NCBI GenBank assembly: GCA_029257335.1
Contig: JARIBV010000018.1
Location: 1-55,832, forward strand
Source of the DNA: Faecousia sp.
GTDB lineage: Bacteria; Bacillota; Clostridia; Oscillospirales; Oscillospiraceae
Direction of reading: 5' to 3'
DNA: 55,832 nucleotides
This document shows, piece after piece, positions 25,330 to 34,581 of this stretch. Position numbers and translations under genes: made by a program. Under the pieces are notes generated by a model. That model was not told the origin of the DNA. It saw nothing but the letters and a program-made list of their open reading frames with translations, and did not search any database. Each line of letters starts with the position of its first letter. Position 1 is the stretch's first letter.

Positions 25330-25495
25330 AATATTTATCTGAACGTCTGCCTTGCGGCACAGGATGCTCCATGACTGGTGGACAAATCGTCTTACATCCC
25401 GCGGACTGTGTCCCCCTCGTTCCGCCCGATTTTCAGGGCCAGGGGGCGAAAATCCATTCTTGCGGTTTCGACGATTCACCCGCTTCTTACTACCC
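25330..25495 (-). promoter_or_regulatory. Long structured 5' leader of the trxB-grd operon, class unknown
   Basis: About 180 nt of GC-rich leader between the promoter and trxB. By eye it can form GATTTTC/GAAAATC (25454-25448 with 25434-25428), TCCGC/GCGGA type pairing (25425-25421 with 25405-25401), GGATG/CATCC (25399-25395 with 25366-25362) and a TGCC-GCAA-GGCA tetraloop hairpin (25359-25348). It does not match the glycine, cobalamin, SAM or c-di-GMP riboswitch cores I know. A 66-codon open frame crosses it but has no ribosome site. Confidence 0.45.
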
Positions 25496-25498
25496 GCG

Positions 25499-25527
25499 AT
25501 TGTAATATAGATTCGGTCTCCTGTCAA
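25499..25527 (-). promoter_or_regulatory. Promoter of the trxB-grd-sel operon
   Basis: Minus strand TTGACA (25527-25522), 17 nt, TACAAT (25504-25499); the best -35 in the window. Confidence 0.7.
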
Positions 25528-26115
25528 TAGCTCAGTAAATATTTATGATATTTCAACATAACCACCCCATGCATATTGTACATTTATAACAGCATTAGAA
25601 AACCAGCTTACATAATATCATAATGTGTAATATTATAGAAGATAACTTATACGCTCCCGTTTTGATTCCTTTATTTTTGACCGGGAAAGCCCTCCGGAGG
25701 GAAACACTTCTTTGAAAACAGGCTCAGTGTCTACCGCCGACTGACTATGGGGTGACCCGGGATATGGGGGTCTGCCGCTTAAAAAGATTGCCTCCGTCAT
25801 TTTACAGCCGCGATTCAGACTCTTTTTGTGATTTCACCACAAAACACCGCTCATTTCAAAGGAAATGCAGCGGCAGCGTTTTGGCTGTTTTTTTGTTTGT
25901 ACGAAATGGATACCTGTCGGCAGGTGCCTGTTTCCGCAGATTGAGAGCTTCCCTTTGTAATCTCCCGCAATTCTTCCGAGGGGATATTACGGGCTTTACT
26001 TGCAGCCGTCACTCTGTGGCGCAGCTTCGCAGGCGAAAAGGAATCACTCCGGCAAAATTCCGGCGAAATGCTTCCCCATAGGCCGCAGTCACAGGCATCT
26101 TCCGGCATAAAACAA
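25528..26115. other. Intergenic region without a convincing gene; possible plus-strand small RNA
   Basis: The first 130 nt are AT-rich. From about 25680 the sequence turns GC-rich with a CCCTCCGGAGGG palindrome and several self-complementary segments. A plus-strand terminator-like element (hairpins near 25846-25873 and 25871-25885, then T7 at 25886-25892) ends it although no plus-strand gene lies upstream. Open frames here (109 codons plus, 85 codons minus) look like chance: no ribosome site and atypical composition. Confidence 0.35.
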
Positions 26116-26149
26116 GGCCCCCATGCAGGTTTTCACCGGCATGGGGGCC
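26116..26149 (-). terminator. Terminator of the first SLH protein gene
   Basis: 11-bp stem GGCCCCCATGC/GCATGGGGGCC with a 12-nt loop, then TTGTTTTAT on the minus strand. Confidence 0.85.
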
Positions 26150-26225
26150 AATGCTGTGCCGATCCGCGGCACAGGAGAAGTTGGCAGGAGGGCGGGGATC
26201 AGTCTCCCTCCTGCCCCGGAGTATC

Positions 26226-29200
26226 TTACGCCTTTGCTGCGGTTTCCAGGAACCGCATGGCTACGGTAGCAATTTCGCCGCGGGTCATCTTTCCACGGGG
26301 CGCCAGACGGGTTCCACTGCGTCCTTCCAGAATGCCTTCGGCGGTGGCCCACTGCATGGCAGGTCTGGCCCAGGCACTGATGGCATTTGCATCCGTATAC
26401 TGATCCAGTTTGCCGGAAGCGGTGGTGTCATAGCCCTTATACTCTGCGTAGCGCATGAGCATCACCACCACCTGTTCCCGGGTGATCTGAGAATTGGGAG
26501 CAAAGCGGTTCTCGCCGACTCCCTCAACAATTCCCTGTTCTGCCGCCCAGCAAACTGCTTCCAGATACCAAGAATCCTTGGATACATCCGTGAAGGAAGT
26601 CTTTCCGCTGACCTCAGGCTCCCCTTCCATCCGATACAGAATGGTCACAAACATGGCACGGGTGGCAAAGCTTTGGGGGGCAAACTGATTCCGGGAAACC
26701 CCATTCATGATTCCCCTCTGCCAGACATAGCGGACAGGCTCATAATACCATCTGTCCTGCGCCACATCCTCAAAGGGAAGCTTCTGCTGAAGGGCTTTCA
26801 GGGCCTGTTCTGCTTTCTCCAGAACTTCCAGGTTTTGGACCAGCTTCTTCTGGGCTTCGGTCAGGGCGTTATATGCCTCTCTTGCGGCGGTAATGGCCTT
26901 TTCAGAATCCAGGGTCACTTCCCCGATCTTGTCGATCTGTTCCATAACCGCATCGGCGGCCTGCTGGTCGTGGTTGCTGCCCAGGACCTTCACCGTGACA
27001 GACACCATCTGCCCTGTGAGCTTCTTGAACTGCTCGTTGTCGGGATACCGCTTTGCGTAGCGGGCATAGGCCTGGCTGCCCAGGCAAGCGGTGATGGTTA
27101 CCTCCGTGTCGTTCTTTGGCACCTGAACCAGAAGGTTCTCATGCTTGATGACTCCAGGATTGCTGGAATGGAACAGATTGTAGCTTTCGTCATATCCGTC
27201 CTTGGGAATGTCTGTGGGGGCAATGCCCTCATAGGTGCGGTCCTTATGATTGTACACCCAAACCAGCTCTTCCCCTTTGCGGTAGACCTCCTGGAAGGGG
27301 TGCAGGTCCTTTGTCACCGCATCGGCACTGGCATTTCCATTGGCGATGCCGGCGAAGAAATTCTGCTTGACCTGCTCCATGAGTGCCACTTCTGCATCGA
27401 TTTCTTCCTGCGTCATAGGCACCACGGTGATGCTTCCCAGCTCCTTGCTCAAAGAGTTCTGAGTCTCTTTGTGTGTGATCGTCACGGTCAAAGACACCTG
27501 TCTGGCCTGCTCACCAGGCATGGGGCGATACACATTGGCTCTGTAGCTGTTGACCACAACGGCATCGTTGCCGGGTGTCACCACAACGGAGTACTTTGCG
27601 CCGTCAATGCCCAGCTTTCTGGGGGTCAGCAGCTGGATGTCCCCGGTGACCCGTTCTGGGTCAATGGGCTTCTTGGTATTGGAATCCGTCAGCTTATCCA
27701 GCGTATAGGCATCCAGTGCCTTCCGGATCTGCTCATCCTGGCCGGAACTGTTTCCCGTCACCGTTACGGGAATGGTCTTGGTAATGGTGATCGGAGCTTC
27801 TCCCATCGAGGTCTTATTGAAGGTAAAGGTTGCCGTAAGAACCACTGCCGTATCGGTTTTCTCCGGGTAAATCGCACCGGTGCAGTCATCGATGGGCAGC
27901 TGGCCGGGCACCACCCGGATAACCTTGCTGCTGGAGCTCCAGCCGATGGTAGACCAGCCATAGCCCTGTAAACGGGTGGGCAGGGTCAGATTGGATTTGA
28001 TCTGGGCCGGATCGGTGTTTTCTCCCTTGATGCTGTCAAAGGTCAGCTGGTCCGCAATCTTTTGCATGTCCCCACGAACCCGCTCCGCATCCCAGGGGAT
28101 GGAGGCCATGGCAGTAACGGAAGCCGATGCCTCCCCATAGGTCAGCCGGAACTGAATGTTTCGCACCGTGGCTCCATGCATAAAGGTGGTGGCAGGGTCC
28201 TGATAGAAATAAGAGATCGTGCCATCCTTGGCAATGTGTGCATCCGGGTCGGCACCATTGACATTTTCGCCCACATCGGTGATCTGAACCTGAATTTGGT
28301 CTGCCTGAAGGGGCAGATTTTCCTTCTGGATGGTCTTGGCCACATACTGGCTGAGGCATGTACCGATATTGGTATCCGTGCCGAAGACCGGCTTCAGCTT
28401 CACGGCTCCCATCGCCTTCACCAGATCCTCCAGTGCCTTCTGGTTGGCACCGTTTTGAGGCATCACGGTAATTTCAAAGCTGCGGGTATCGGTGGCCTCT
28501 CCCTTGGTAAGGGTGGCCGTCAGGGTCACCGCTGCGGCTTCTCCCTTGGGCAGCGTGACCACGCCTGCATCGGTGATGATCTGCGGATTGCTGCTCTTCC
28601 AGGTAATGACGGAGCCGTTCTGTCCGGCTGTTGCCAGCTCCAGAGTCATGGGTGCGGTGACGGTGGTGGGTGTTACGGTCAGGGCCGCCTTATCGGCCGC
28701 CACTGCCTTTGCATCCTCTGTCTGTCCCGGCTTCCGGCTGTCCTGCCAGAAAAGGATGGGATAGCCCTCATTGATGGCTGCCCCTTCATCCATGCGGAAG
28801 TCCTGCCCCAGCGCCTTCACCAGCTCCCGGGATTTCAGCTCCGCCTCGGTCTTGGAGGCTGCTTCGCCTGTGCCATAGCCAATGCCGCAGGTATAGACAG
28901 TGCTGGAATTATAACGGTAATAGTAGCTGTTTTCCAGATAATAGGTGTTGCGCACCTGGCCCACCCCAACGCCGTCGACATTGTTGATGGAGCCCACCAC
29001 GGCGCCGCAGAAGGGATTTACGCTGCTGCCGGTGCAGCGAATCTTACCTGCATTGTAACCGTCCCGCACGATTGCATTTTGGGTATTGGCAATGCCCACC
29101 AGTCCTGCGGTACGGCGGGGGCCGGAAATCTCGCCCATGTTGTAGCAGCTGCGGACCTCCGAGCAGTCCACTTCGCCTGCAATGCCGCCGATTGCGCCAT

Positions 29201-32200
29201 AGCTGTCTCCCGTGGCGGACACCGTTCCAAAGTTTGCACAGCCGGAGATCTTGGTGTAAGAATAGCCCACAATGCCGCCCAGATAGGCCTTATAGGCATC
29301 CACAAACCCATTTCCCCTGTAGCCGGAGGTAATGGCTCCAAAGTTTGCGCAGTTGGTAAGCAGGCCGGTATCATACAGCACGCCCACAATGCCGCCCACA
29401 CGCTGGCCGGTGGCCTTCACCTCGGCCCGATTGATGCAGTTTTCAAACGCACCATAGGAGGCCGTACATACACCGCCCACATTGGAAGCACCGGAAATAG
29501 AGCCGGTCACCGTTACATTGCGAATGAGGCTGCCCTTTGCGCCGTATCCAAACAGAGCGGCATCCAGACCGTAAACGGTCTTGCCGTTGCCGTCGAAGGT
29601 ACCTGCATACTGTGCATCATAGCCGCCGATGGGCTCCCAGTGATTTTTGGATTTCTCGTCATTGACATAAATATCTGCCAGCAAAACGGCATTGAGCTTA
29701 GTATCGCCGCCGTCCACCTTTTTGGCAAACCAGGCCAGCTCCTGTGCAGAGGTGATCTGGTACACCCCGTCGTGCACGGTGGGCTGCGAGGCAGTGCCGT
29801 CCCAGGTGGAGCGGACTTCCATGGCCACAGGCACCGTCAATGCCTTGCCCTCTACCCGGAAGGTACCTTCGCCATTAAAATAGCCGTCGGCTACCACACG
29901 GTAGCGATACTCTCCATCGGGCAAAGACAGCTTGGAGGACTCTCCTACCAGAAGCTCTCCGCAATACACAAAAATGGTGGCATGCTCCGGGGCCTGTGCT
30001 GCATAGGTAATGTCCAGGGTCACCTCATACTTGGCCGCCTCTTCCAGACGGATCTCGGGAATGTCCACGGGACCGTTTTCCACGGTGAAGGTTCCGGTTT
30101 TGGTCACATACCCGAACTTTTCCACCTGGTAGCTGTACGCACCCTTGTGCAGCCGATAGCCCTCTGCTCCAGGCTGCACCACCTGGCCTGCTGCGTCAGT
30201 CACCGTAATGGCGGCCCCATCAGGCTGCACATGGAAGGTCACAGAGAAGGCCTCCGGAGACAAGGTAACCGCGATGGTCTGACTGCCCTTGTCCATGGTG
30301 ATGCTGCCGGTGGCAGTGCCATACTGCTCCTTGGAAGCAGCATAGGTATAGGTGCCGGGCTTCAGGATCCAAACGCCGGCCTCTCCGCTGGGAAGCTGCT
30401 CCTGGCCCTGGGTATCCTTCACGGAAATATGTGCGTCCTCAGGCTCTGTCCGGAATACGGCAACCAGCCGCACATTGTCCCCTTCCCATGTCAAAACGGG
30501 ACTGCCCTTTTCTGCCGGAACACCAAAGGTGCCCCCCAGCAGGCCCGCCAGCTTCAGGGAACTCATGTCCTCCGGGGACATGGCAACGGCCTGATCTTCG
30601 CTGTTGGCACCATAGCCGATGCCATTGGCGCAGGTATCCTTCTGATAGTAGCCACGAACAATCGCCTTTTTTGTGCCCTTGCCTCCCACCAGAGAGCCTG
30701 CAATGTTGACGCCGGTGTCCGTAACCATGCCGGTGTTATAGCTGCCGGTGAGGGATCCACCGTAATCGCTGTGCAGCCAGCCTACCACGCCGCCTACACC
30801 CAGATTGGATTTTCCCTTGTGAGATGCACCGGACACCGCACCCTTATTGTAGCAGTCGGTGACAGTCTTGTTTGTAAAGCCGACAACGCCGCCTACAGGG
30901 TCTTTGCTGGCGGAAATCGCACCGGTGTTATAGCAGCCCCGGACAGGGATACCGCTGCTGCCCACGATGCCGCCGATCCGTTCTTTTCCGGAAACCGTGC
31001 CGGTGTTATAGCAGCGGGCCACCTCTGCTCCGGCATAGGCCTGGCCCACCACGCCGCCAATGTAGCTGTTATTGGGGCAGGAGATATTGCCATGGTTGGC
31101 ACAGTCCCGGACTGCACCCTTGTTCTCCCGGTTGGCGGTATAGCCCACAATTCCACCAACAAAGAGGTTCCTTCCTTCCACATCGGAGGTAATATCCACA
31201 TAGCTTACGCAGTTTTCCACCCGGCCTGCCGCTGCGGACACAATGCCGCCTGCATACTGACCGCAGTGGATGCTGCCCCGCACGGTAAGGTTCTGAATGA
31301 CGCCGCCTACATAGATATAGCCAAACAGGCCGGCGCCCGGCTCCTTGGTAGCAATGGACAATCCGGAAACGGTATGTCCCGCGCCGTCAAAGGTCCCGTT
31401 GTAGCCGTTGTGTGCGTTGGTATCAATGCCGGTCCCGCTGGGTTTTACAGAGCCAATGGGGTCCCAGGGATGACCGCCCAGATCGATGTCATCGGTCAGA
31501 ACCGCACTGACCTTACTGGGCTTGCCGCCTTTGACGGTTTTGTTCACCAGATCCCGGAACCAGGCAAGCTCCTCCCCGGAACCGATCTGATACACGCCGT
31601 TTTCCTGTGCAGGCTCCGCGGTGGTGGTTCCGTCCCATGCGGTGGAAGCCGTCAGGGTCACGGGAACTTCCCGGTCCGCTCCCGCTACCTCCAAAGTACC
31701 GGTAGCCTTGGTATAGCCCTTCGCCTTAATGGTGTAGGAATATGTTCCGTTGGGCAGGGCATAGGTGCCATCACTCTGGGCGGAAAGCTCGGTTCCTTCC
31801 CGGTTGGTCAGGACAATGACCGCCTTGGCCTCCTGGGGCGCAATCACAAATCGCACCGTATAGGTGGTCGAGGGGGTCAGGGTGTCTTCCACAGCCAGCG
31901 CCGCCCCCTGAACGGTAAAGGCCTTGTCCGCAACAGGCTCGTAGCCGAACAGGCTGGCACTGTAGGTGTAAGTACCATCTTTCAGCAAATAACCGCCGTC
32001 TTGCTCCGGCTCCTGCTGCACGCCCTTGGCATCCTTCACCACAACGGCTGCCCCCCGGGGCATATTGGGGAAGGTCACATTCCACACTGCGGTCCACACC
32101 GCATACAGATCCGTGTTCTGGGTGAGTGCGATCTGTGCTCCGTCCTCGTAGACAACGGGTCCGTCTGCCGTGGTGGCCCAACCCGCAAACCGATAGCCGG

Positions 32201-33545
32201 GTCTTGCAAAGGAATTGGCCTGCAAGGCAGCCGTTCCGAAAATGCTCTGCCGGGCCGTGGCATCGGTGCCGTCATTGGCATGGAAGGTGACCGTATAGGG
32301 AAGGCTCACTGCAAACTCCTTGAGCCAGACACAGTCCTTTCCCTTGTTTCCGCCAGCATCCTTGCTGAATGCCACCTTCACCACATCGCCCTGATGGACC
32401 TCCAGTTCATAGGGCTTGAATTCCGTCATCTCTCCACTGTATTTTGATTTTTCCTTGTATTCTCCGTTCAGGATTTTCCCGTTCAGACTGATTGCCAAAT
32501 AGTCCCAAGTGGTTTCACAAGAGGTCTTGAACCGGAAGGAGAACTTCACATCCTTCTGGAAAGTGAAGGTCAAAGCAGATTCTGAATTTTGAATTCCCAC
32601 ATTGGTGGAAACCAGCGCCGTTTGATCCTCCGCCACCTGGAAGGGGTGGGTCTCGTCATTGGAAACCTGTGCAGCATCTTTCAGATTCTCAAAGAAGGCA
32701 GCCATACCCTCGTTGGGGTCCTTGGCAGTCTGCACCACCTGCAAGGTGTACACGCCGGCTTCCACTTTTTCCGCGCCGCCATAGCTGCCGTTGTTCATAG
32801 AGGGCCACTGAGGATGACCCACCACCACCTGAATGGTGTCTCCCTCTGTTACGGCAATGCTCTGGCCCCGCTTATACCCCGGCTGTGTGGGGTCGTAGGT
32901 CTGGCCACGGTAGACCCGAACCTGGAAATTTTTGTTATAGGCCTCAGGAATGATCTGCAAATTTCCGCTGGTCACGCCTTCGCCCAGGGCTACCTCGTAG
33001 TGCTTGTTTGCTGCGGAGAATGCACCGCCCAAGGTGCCGCCGGTGATTTGCAGCCCCTTTAAGGTCTTGGTGGTGTCCTTTGCAATACTGCCCAGGTCTT
33101 CTCCTGAACGCATGGTATACATCAATCGGATCTCGTCTCCGGCTTCCAGCGTCCCGGCTGCAACCGTAAAGCTGCCCATCCCTTCATTGGTAAACCAGTC
33201 ATTGAGGGTGCACATCCAGCCGTTGCTGGAATCGCCGATCAGGCCGTCCACCTCGGTGATAAAGTCCTGATCCGCTCCCGCAATGGTGTGCTTGTCTCCC
33301 AGGGCCTCCACCACACAGGTCGTCATTGTGGAGTTTTCCTGCAAGGGTACCGAGGTATCCACCAGCACTCCCGTCCACGCAGTGGTGCCTTCCTTCCAGC
33401 AATAGCTGTCCGCCGCGGTGGCTGTGGAATTTTCCACAATCACACGCACTGCGCCCAGATCCCGCTCCTGCGCAAAGGTCACCATAGGCATGACCTGTAT
33501 CAGCAGCGCAAGGAGCAAAATCCAGCTTACAAACCGTTTTTTCAT
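26226..33545 (-). CDS. Giant SLH surface protein with transcobalamin-like DUF4430 domain
   Basis: 2439 aa. Residues 1-25 are a signal peptide. Residues about 28-145 resemble DUF4430, the fold of the transcobalamin C-terminal domain, including the typical W-M-x-x-N-x-W stretch (NGWMCTLNDWF) and a GDEIRLMYT end. Then come a carbohydrate-binding-like part, an InlB B-repeat-type segment (about 415-490, PGYRFAGW), PEGA-like repeats, two GLUG-rich blocks (about 650-995 and 1250-1590), each opening with a YQI-S-ELAWF segment, BIG/Ig-like domains (about 1605-2000), a helical linker and three SLH domains (about 2250-2439) that anchor to secondary cell-wall polymer. GGGAGG precedes the ATG. An upstream cobalamin riboswitch strongly suggests capture of B12-type corrinoids at the surface; ligand binding itself is inferred. 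Many repeats may alternatively serve adhesion. Confidence 0.87.
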   Translation of the reverse strand: MKKRFVSWILLLALLIQVMPMVTFAQERDLGAVRVIVENSTATAADSYCWKEGTTAWTGVLVDTSVPLQENSTMTTCVVEALGDKHTIAGADQDFITEVDGLIGDSSNGWMCTLNDWFTNEGMGSFTVAAGTLEAGDEIRLMYTMRSGEDLGSIAKDTTKTLKGLQITGGTLGGAFSAANKHYEVALGEGVTSGNLQIIPEAYNKNFQVRVYRGQTYDPTQPGYKRGQSIAVTEGDTIQVVVGHPQWPSMNNGSYGGAEKVEAGVYTLQVVQTAKDPNEGMAAFFENLKDAAQVSNDETHPFQVAEDQTALVSTNVGIQNSESALTFTFQKDVKFSFRFKTSCETTWDYLAISLNGKILNGEYKEKSKYSGEMTEFKPYELEVHQGDVVKVAFSKDAGGNKGKDCVWLKEFAVSLPYTVTFHANDGTDATARQSIFGTAALQANSFARPGYRFAGWATTADGPVVYEDGAQIALTQNTDLYAVWTAVWNVTFPNMPRGAAVVVKDAKGVQQEPEQDGGYLLKDGTYTYSASLFGYEPVADKAFTVQGAALAVEDTLTPSTTYTVRFVIAPQEAKAVIVLTNREGTELSAQSDGTYALPNGTYSYTIKAKGYTKATGTLEVAGADREVPVTLTASTAWDGTTTAEPAQENGVYQIGSGEELAWFRDLVNKTVKGGKPSKVSAVLTDDIDLGGHPWDPIGSVKPSGTGIDTNAHNGYNGTFDGAGHTVSGLSIATKEPGAGLFGYIYVGGVIQNLTVRGSIHCGQYAGGIVSAAAGRVENCVSYVDITSDVEGRNLFVGGIVGYTANRENKGAVRDCANHGNISCPNNSYIGGVVGQAYAGAEVARCYNTGTVSGKERIGGIVGSSGIPVRGCYNTGAISASKDPVGGVVGFTNKTVTDCYNKGAVSGASHKGKSNLGVGGVVGWLHSDYGGSLTGSYNTGMVTDTGVNIAGSLVGGKGTKKAIVRGYYQKDTCANGIGYGANSEDQAVAMSPEDMSSLKLAGLLGGTFGVPAEKGSPVLTWEGDNVRLVAVFRTEPEDAHISVKDTQGQEQLPSGEAGVWILKPGTYTYAASKEQYGTATGSITMDKGSQTIAVTLSPEAFSVTFHVQPDGAAITVTDAAGQVVQPGAEGYRLHKGAYSYQVEKFGYVTKTGTFTVENGPVDIPEIRLEEAAKYEVTLDITYAAQAPEHATIFVYCGELLVGESSKLSLPDGEYRYRVVADGYFNGEGTFRVEGKALTVPVAMEVRSTWDGTASQPTVHDGVYQITSAQELAWFAKKVDGGDTKLNAVLLADIYVNDEKSKNHWEPIGGYDAQYAGTFDGNGKTVYGLDAALFGYGAKGSLIRNVTVTGSISGASNVGGVCTASYGAFENCINRAEVKATGQRVGGIVGVLYDTGLLTNCANFGAITSGYRGNGFVDAYKAYLGGIVGYSYTKISGCANFGTVSATGDSYGAIGGIAGEVDCSEVRSCYNMGEISGPRRTAGLVGIANTQNAIVRDGYNAGKIRCTGSSVNPFCGAVVGSINNVDGVGVGQVRNTYYLENSYYYRYNSSTVYTCGIGYGTGEAASKTEAELKSRELVKALGQDFRMDEGAAINEGYPILFWQDSRKPGQTEDAKAVAADKAALTVTPTTVTAPMTLELATAGQNGSVITWKSSNPQIITDAGVVTLPKGEAAAVTLTATLTKGEATDTRSFEITVMPQNGANQKALEDLVKAMGAVKLKPVFGTDTNIGTCLSQYVAKTIQKENLPLQADQIQVQITDVGENVNGADPDAHIAKDGTISYFYQDPATTFMHGATVRNIQFRLTYGEASASVTAMASIPWDAERVRGDMQKIADQLTFDSIKGENTDPAQIKSNLTLPTRLQGYGWSTIGWSSSSKVIRVVPGQLPIDDCTGAIYPEKTDTAVVLTATFTFNKTSMGEAPITITKTIPVTVTGNSSGQDEQIRKALDAYTLDKLTDSNTKKPIDPERVTGDIQLLTPRKLGIDGAKYSVVVTPGNDAVVVNSYRANVYRPMPGEQARQVSLTVTITHKETQNSLSKELGSITVVPMTQEEIDAEVALMEQVKQNFFAGIANGNASADAVTKDLHPFQEVYRKGEELVWVYNHKDRTYEGIAPTDIPKDGYDESYNLFHSSNPGVIKHENLLVQVPKNDTEVTITACLGSQAYARYAKRYPDNEQFKKLTGQMVSVTVKVLGSNHDQQAADAVMEQIDKIGEVTLDSEKAITAAREAYNALTEAQKKLVQNLEVLEKAEQALKALQQKLPFEDVAQDRWYYEPVRYVWQRGIMNGVSRNQFAPQSFATRAMFVTILYRMEGEPEVSGKTSFTDVSKDSWYLEAVCWAAEQGIVEGVGENRFAPNSQITREQVVVMLMRYAEYKGYDTTASGKLDQYTDANAISAWARPAMQWATAEGILEGRSGTRLAPRGKMTRGEIATVAMRFLETAAKA

Positions 33546-33629
33546 TGCAATTCCTCCCTTTTTTATTTTGGTTCTTCATATTTAAAAGGCGTTGCCCGCC
33601 TGGATTTTCCATAGCCCCTTTTTAAAAAT

Positions 33630-33838
33630 CCGCATAAAAAAATACGCCTACACAAAAACCGTGCAGGCGCAATGATCCTCCAAGTAAAACGCCCAGTGAC
33701 GGCAGACGCTTTCAAGCAGCGATGCGTATCTGACTTACCCTTTCAAAGAAGGGATCACAGTGACCCACTCGCGGGGAATCTCACCCCATTCCGCCTTCAG
33801 TTCTTCTGAGGACGCTGCTTGCAGTGATTCAGTTCATA
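33630..33838 (-). promoter_or_regulatory. Cobalamin riboswitch with intrinsic terminator
   Basis: On the minus strand the core GGGGTGAGATTCCCC, then GGGTCACTGTGATCCC, then the B12 box AAGTCAGATAC (33735-33725) follow the order and spacing of cobalamin aptamers (compare GGTGaaAtCC, CCCGC-ACTGTgA, AGtCAGgA-AC). Downstream is a terminator, CGCCTGCAC/GTGTAGGCG (33669-33661 with 33653-33645), followed by a run of 7 T. The layout is an OFF switch: bound corrinoid would stop transcription before the SLH gene. Confidence 0.85.
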
Positions 33839-33841
33839 TTC

Positions 33842-33870
33842 AGGATAACACACCCCCCTTGCTTTTGCAA
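33842..33870 (-). promoter_or_regulatory. Promoter of the riboswitch-SLH transcript
   Basis: TTGCAA (33870-33865), 17 nt, TATCCT (33847-33842), just upstream of the aptamer. Confidence 0.5.
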
Positions 33871-33932
33871 GTGATTTCCTGGATTTTCCGAAATTTCTTT
33901 GAGAAACCCACCATTTTCCCCCGTGTCTGTTC

Positions 33933-33961
33933 TGGACTTTTTCAAAAAGATAGGATATACT
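33933..33961 (+). promoter_or_regulatory. Probable promoter of the CrtO-like gene
   Basis: TGGACT (33933-33938), 17 nt, TATACT (33956-33961). The -35 is weak. Confidence 0.4.
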
Positions 33962-33991
33962 ATCAGTACTATTTTTCACAGGAGCACCATT

Positions 33992-34462
33992 ATGAGCATA
34001 TTACAACAGATTTTCTCTGTGATTAAATACATCATTCTTCTGGGGATTTTATCCCATCTTGTGGGAGAAGCCCTGCCCCGGCGGTGGTTCCACTGGGACC
34101 GGTTCCCTTATCGGGCCTACCGTTGGGAAAAAGGCGGCCGATTCTATGAAAAGCTCCACATCCGCAAGTGGAAAGATCGTCTGCCCGACAAGAGCAAATA
34201 CACCCGAAACACCTTTACCAAGGAAATGAACGGCCACGAGGACCAAGGCAATCTGGTCCGCTTCCTTCAGGAAACCTGTGTGGCAGAGCTGGTACACTGG
34301 GTCCTTGCAGCCCTGTGCATTCCTCTGTACTGGTATGTTCCCACCCCCTTCGGCGCCGTTGCCGCCACCTTGTATGCCCTTTCCAACATTCCTTTTATTA
34401 TCATTCAGCGATACAATCGGCCCCGTCTGTACCGGGTCTACATAAAAAAGCAACCCCATTGA
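33992..34462 (+). CDS. CrtO-like membrane acyltransferase (glycosyl-4,4'-diaponeurosporenoate acyltransferase family)
   Basis: 156 aa. It has one N-terminal membrane segment and two or three near the C-terminus. Conserved blocks of the staphylococcal CrtO family are recognisable: RWEKGGRFYEKLHIRKWKDR, AELVHW and NIPFIIIQRYNRPRL. CrtO acylates the sugar of staphyloxanthin. No carotenoid gene is visible nearby, so in this organism it probably acylates another glycolipid or sugar carrier. The ATG at 33992 follows AGGAGC; an upstream in-frame ATG at 33899 precedes the promoter. Monocistronic, closed by a strong terminator. Confidence 0.75.
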   Translation: MSILQQIFSVIKYIILLGILSHLVGEALPRRWFHWDRFPYRAYRWEKGGRFYEKLHIRKWKDRLPDKSKYTRNTFTKEMNGHEDQGNLVRFLQETCVAELVHWVLAALCIPLYWYVPTPFGAVAATLYALSNIPFIIIQRYNRPRLYRVYIKKQPH

Positions 34463-34467
34463 TGCAA

Positions 34468-34512
34468 ACAGGCCGCTGTCTCCCCGGAAACAGCGGCCTG
34501 TGTTTTTATTTT
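34468..34512 (+). terminator. Terminator after the CrtO-like gene
   Basis: 12-bp stem ACAGGCCGCTGT/ACAGCGGCCTGT (34468-34479 with 34490-34501), then GTTTTTATTTTT. Confidence 0.85.
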
Positions 34513-34581
34513 TCCCACCAAAGGCCCCGCATAACCTTCTGCGATGCCCTTTGATTGACGGTCTTCCTGCACAATTCCCAT

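Noticed and set aside
25330..25495. Glycine riboswitch before the grd operon
   Set aside because: I looked for the conserved glycine aptamer core and the tandem arrangement and found neither.
25327..25527. 66-codon open frame in the trxB leader
   Set aside because: Its start overlaps the promoter and it has no ribosome site; the strand fits RNA structure better.
25752..26108. Possible remnants of a recombinase (109 codons plus, 85 codons minus)
   Set aside because: No recognisable motif, no ribosome site and no flanking repeats or attachment sites.
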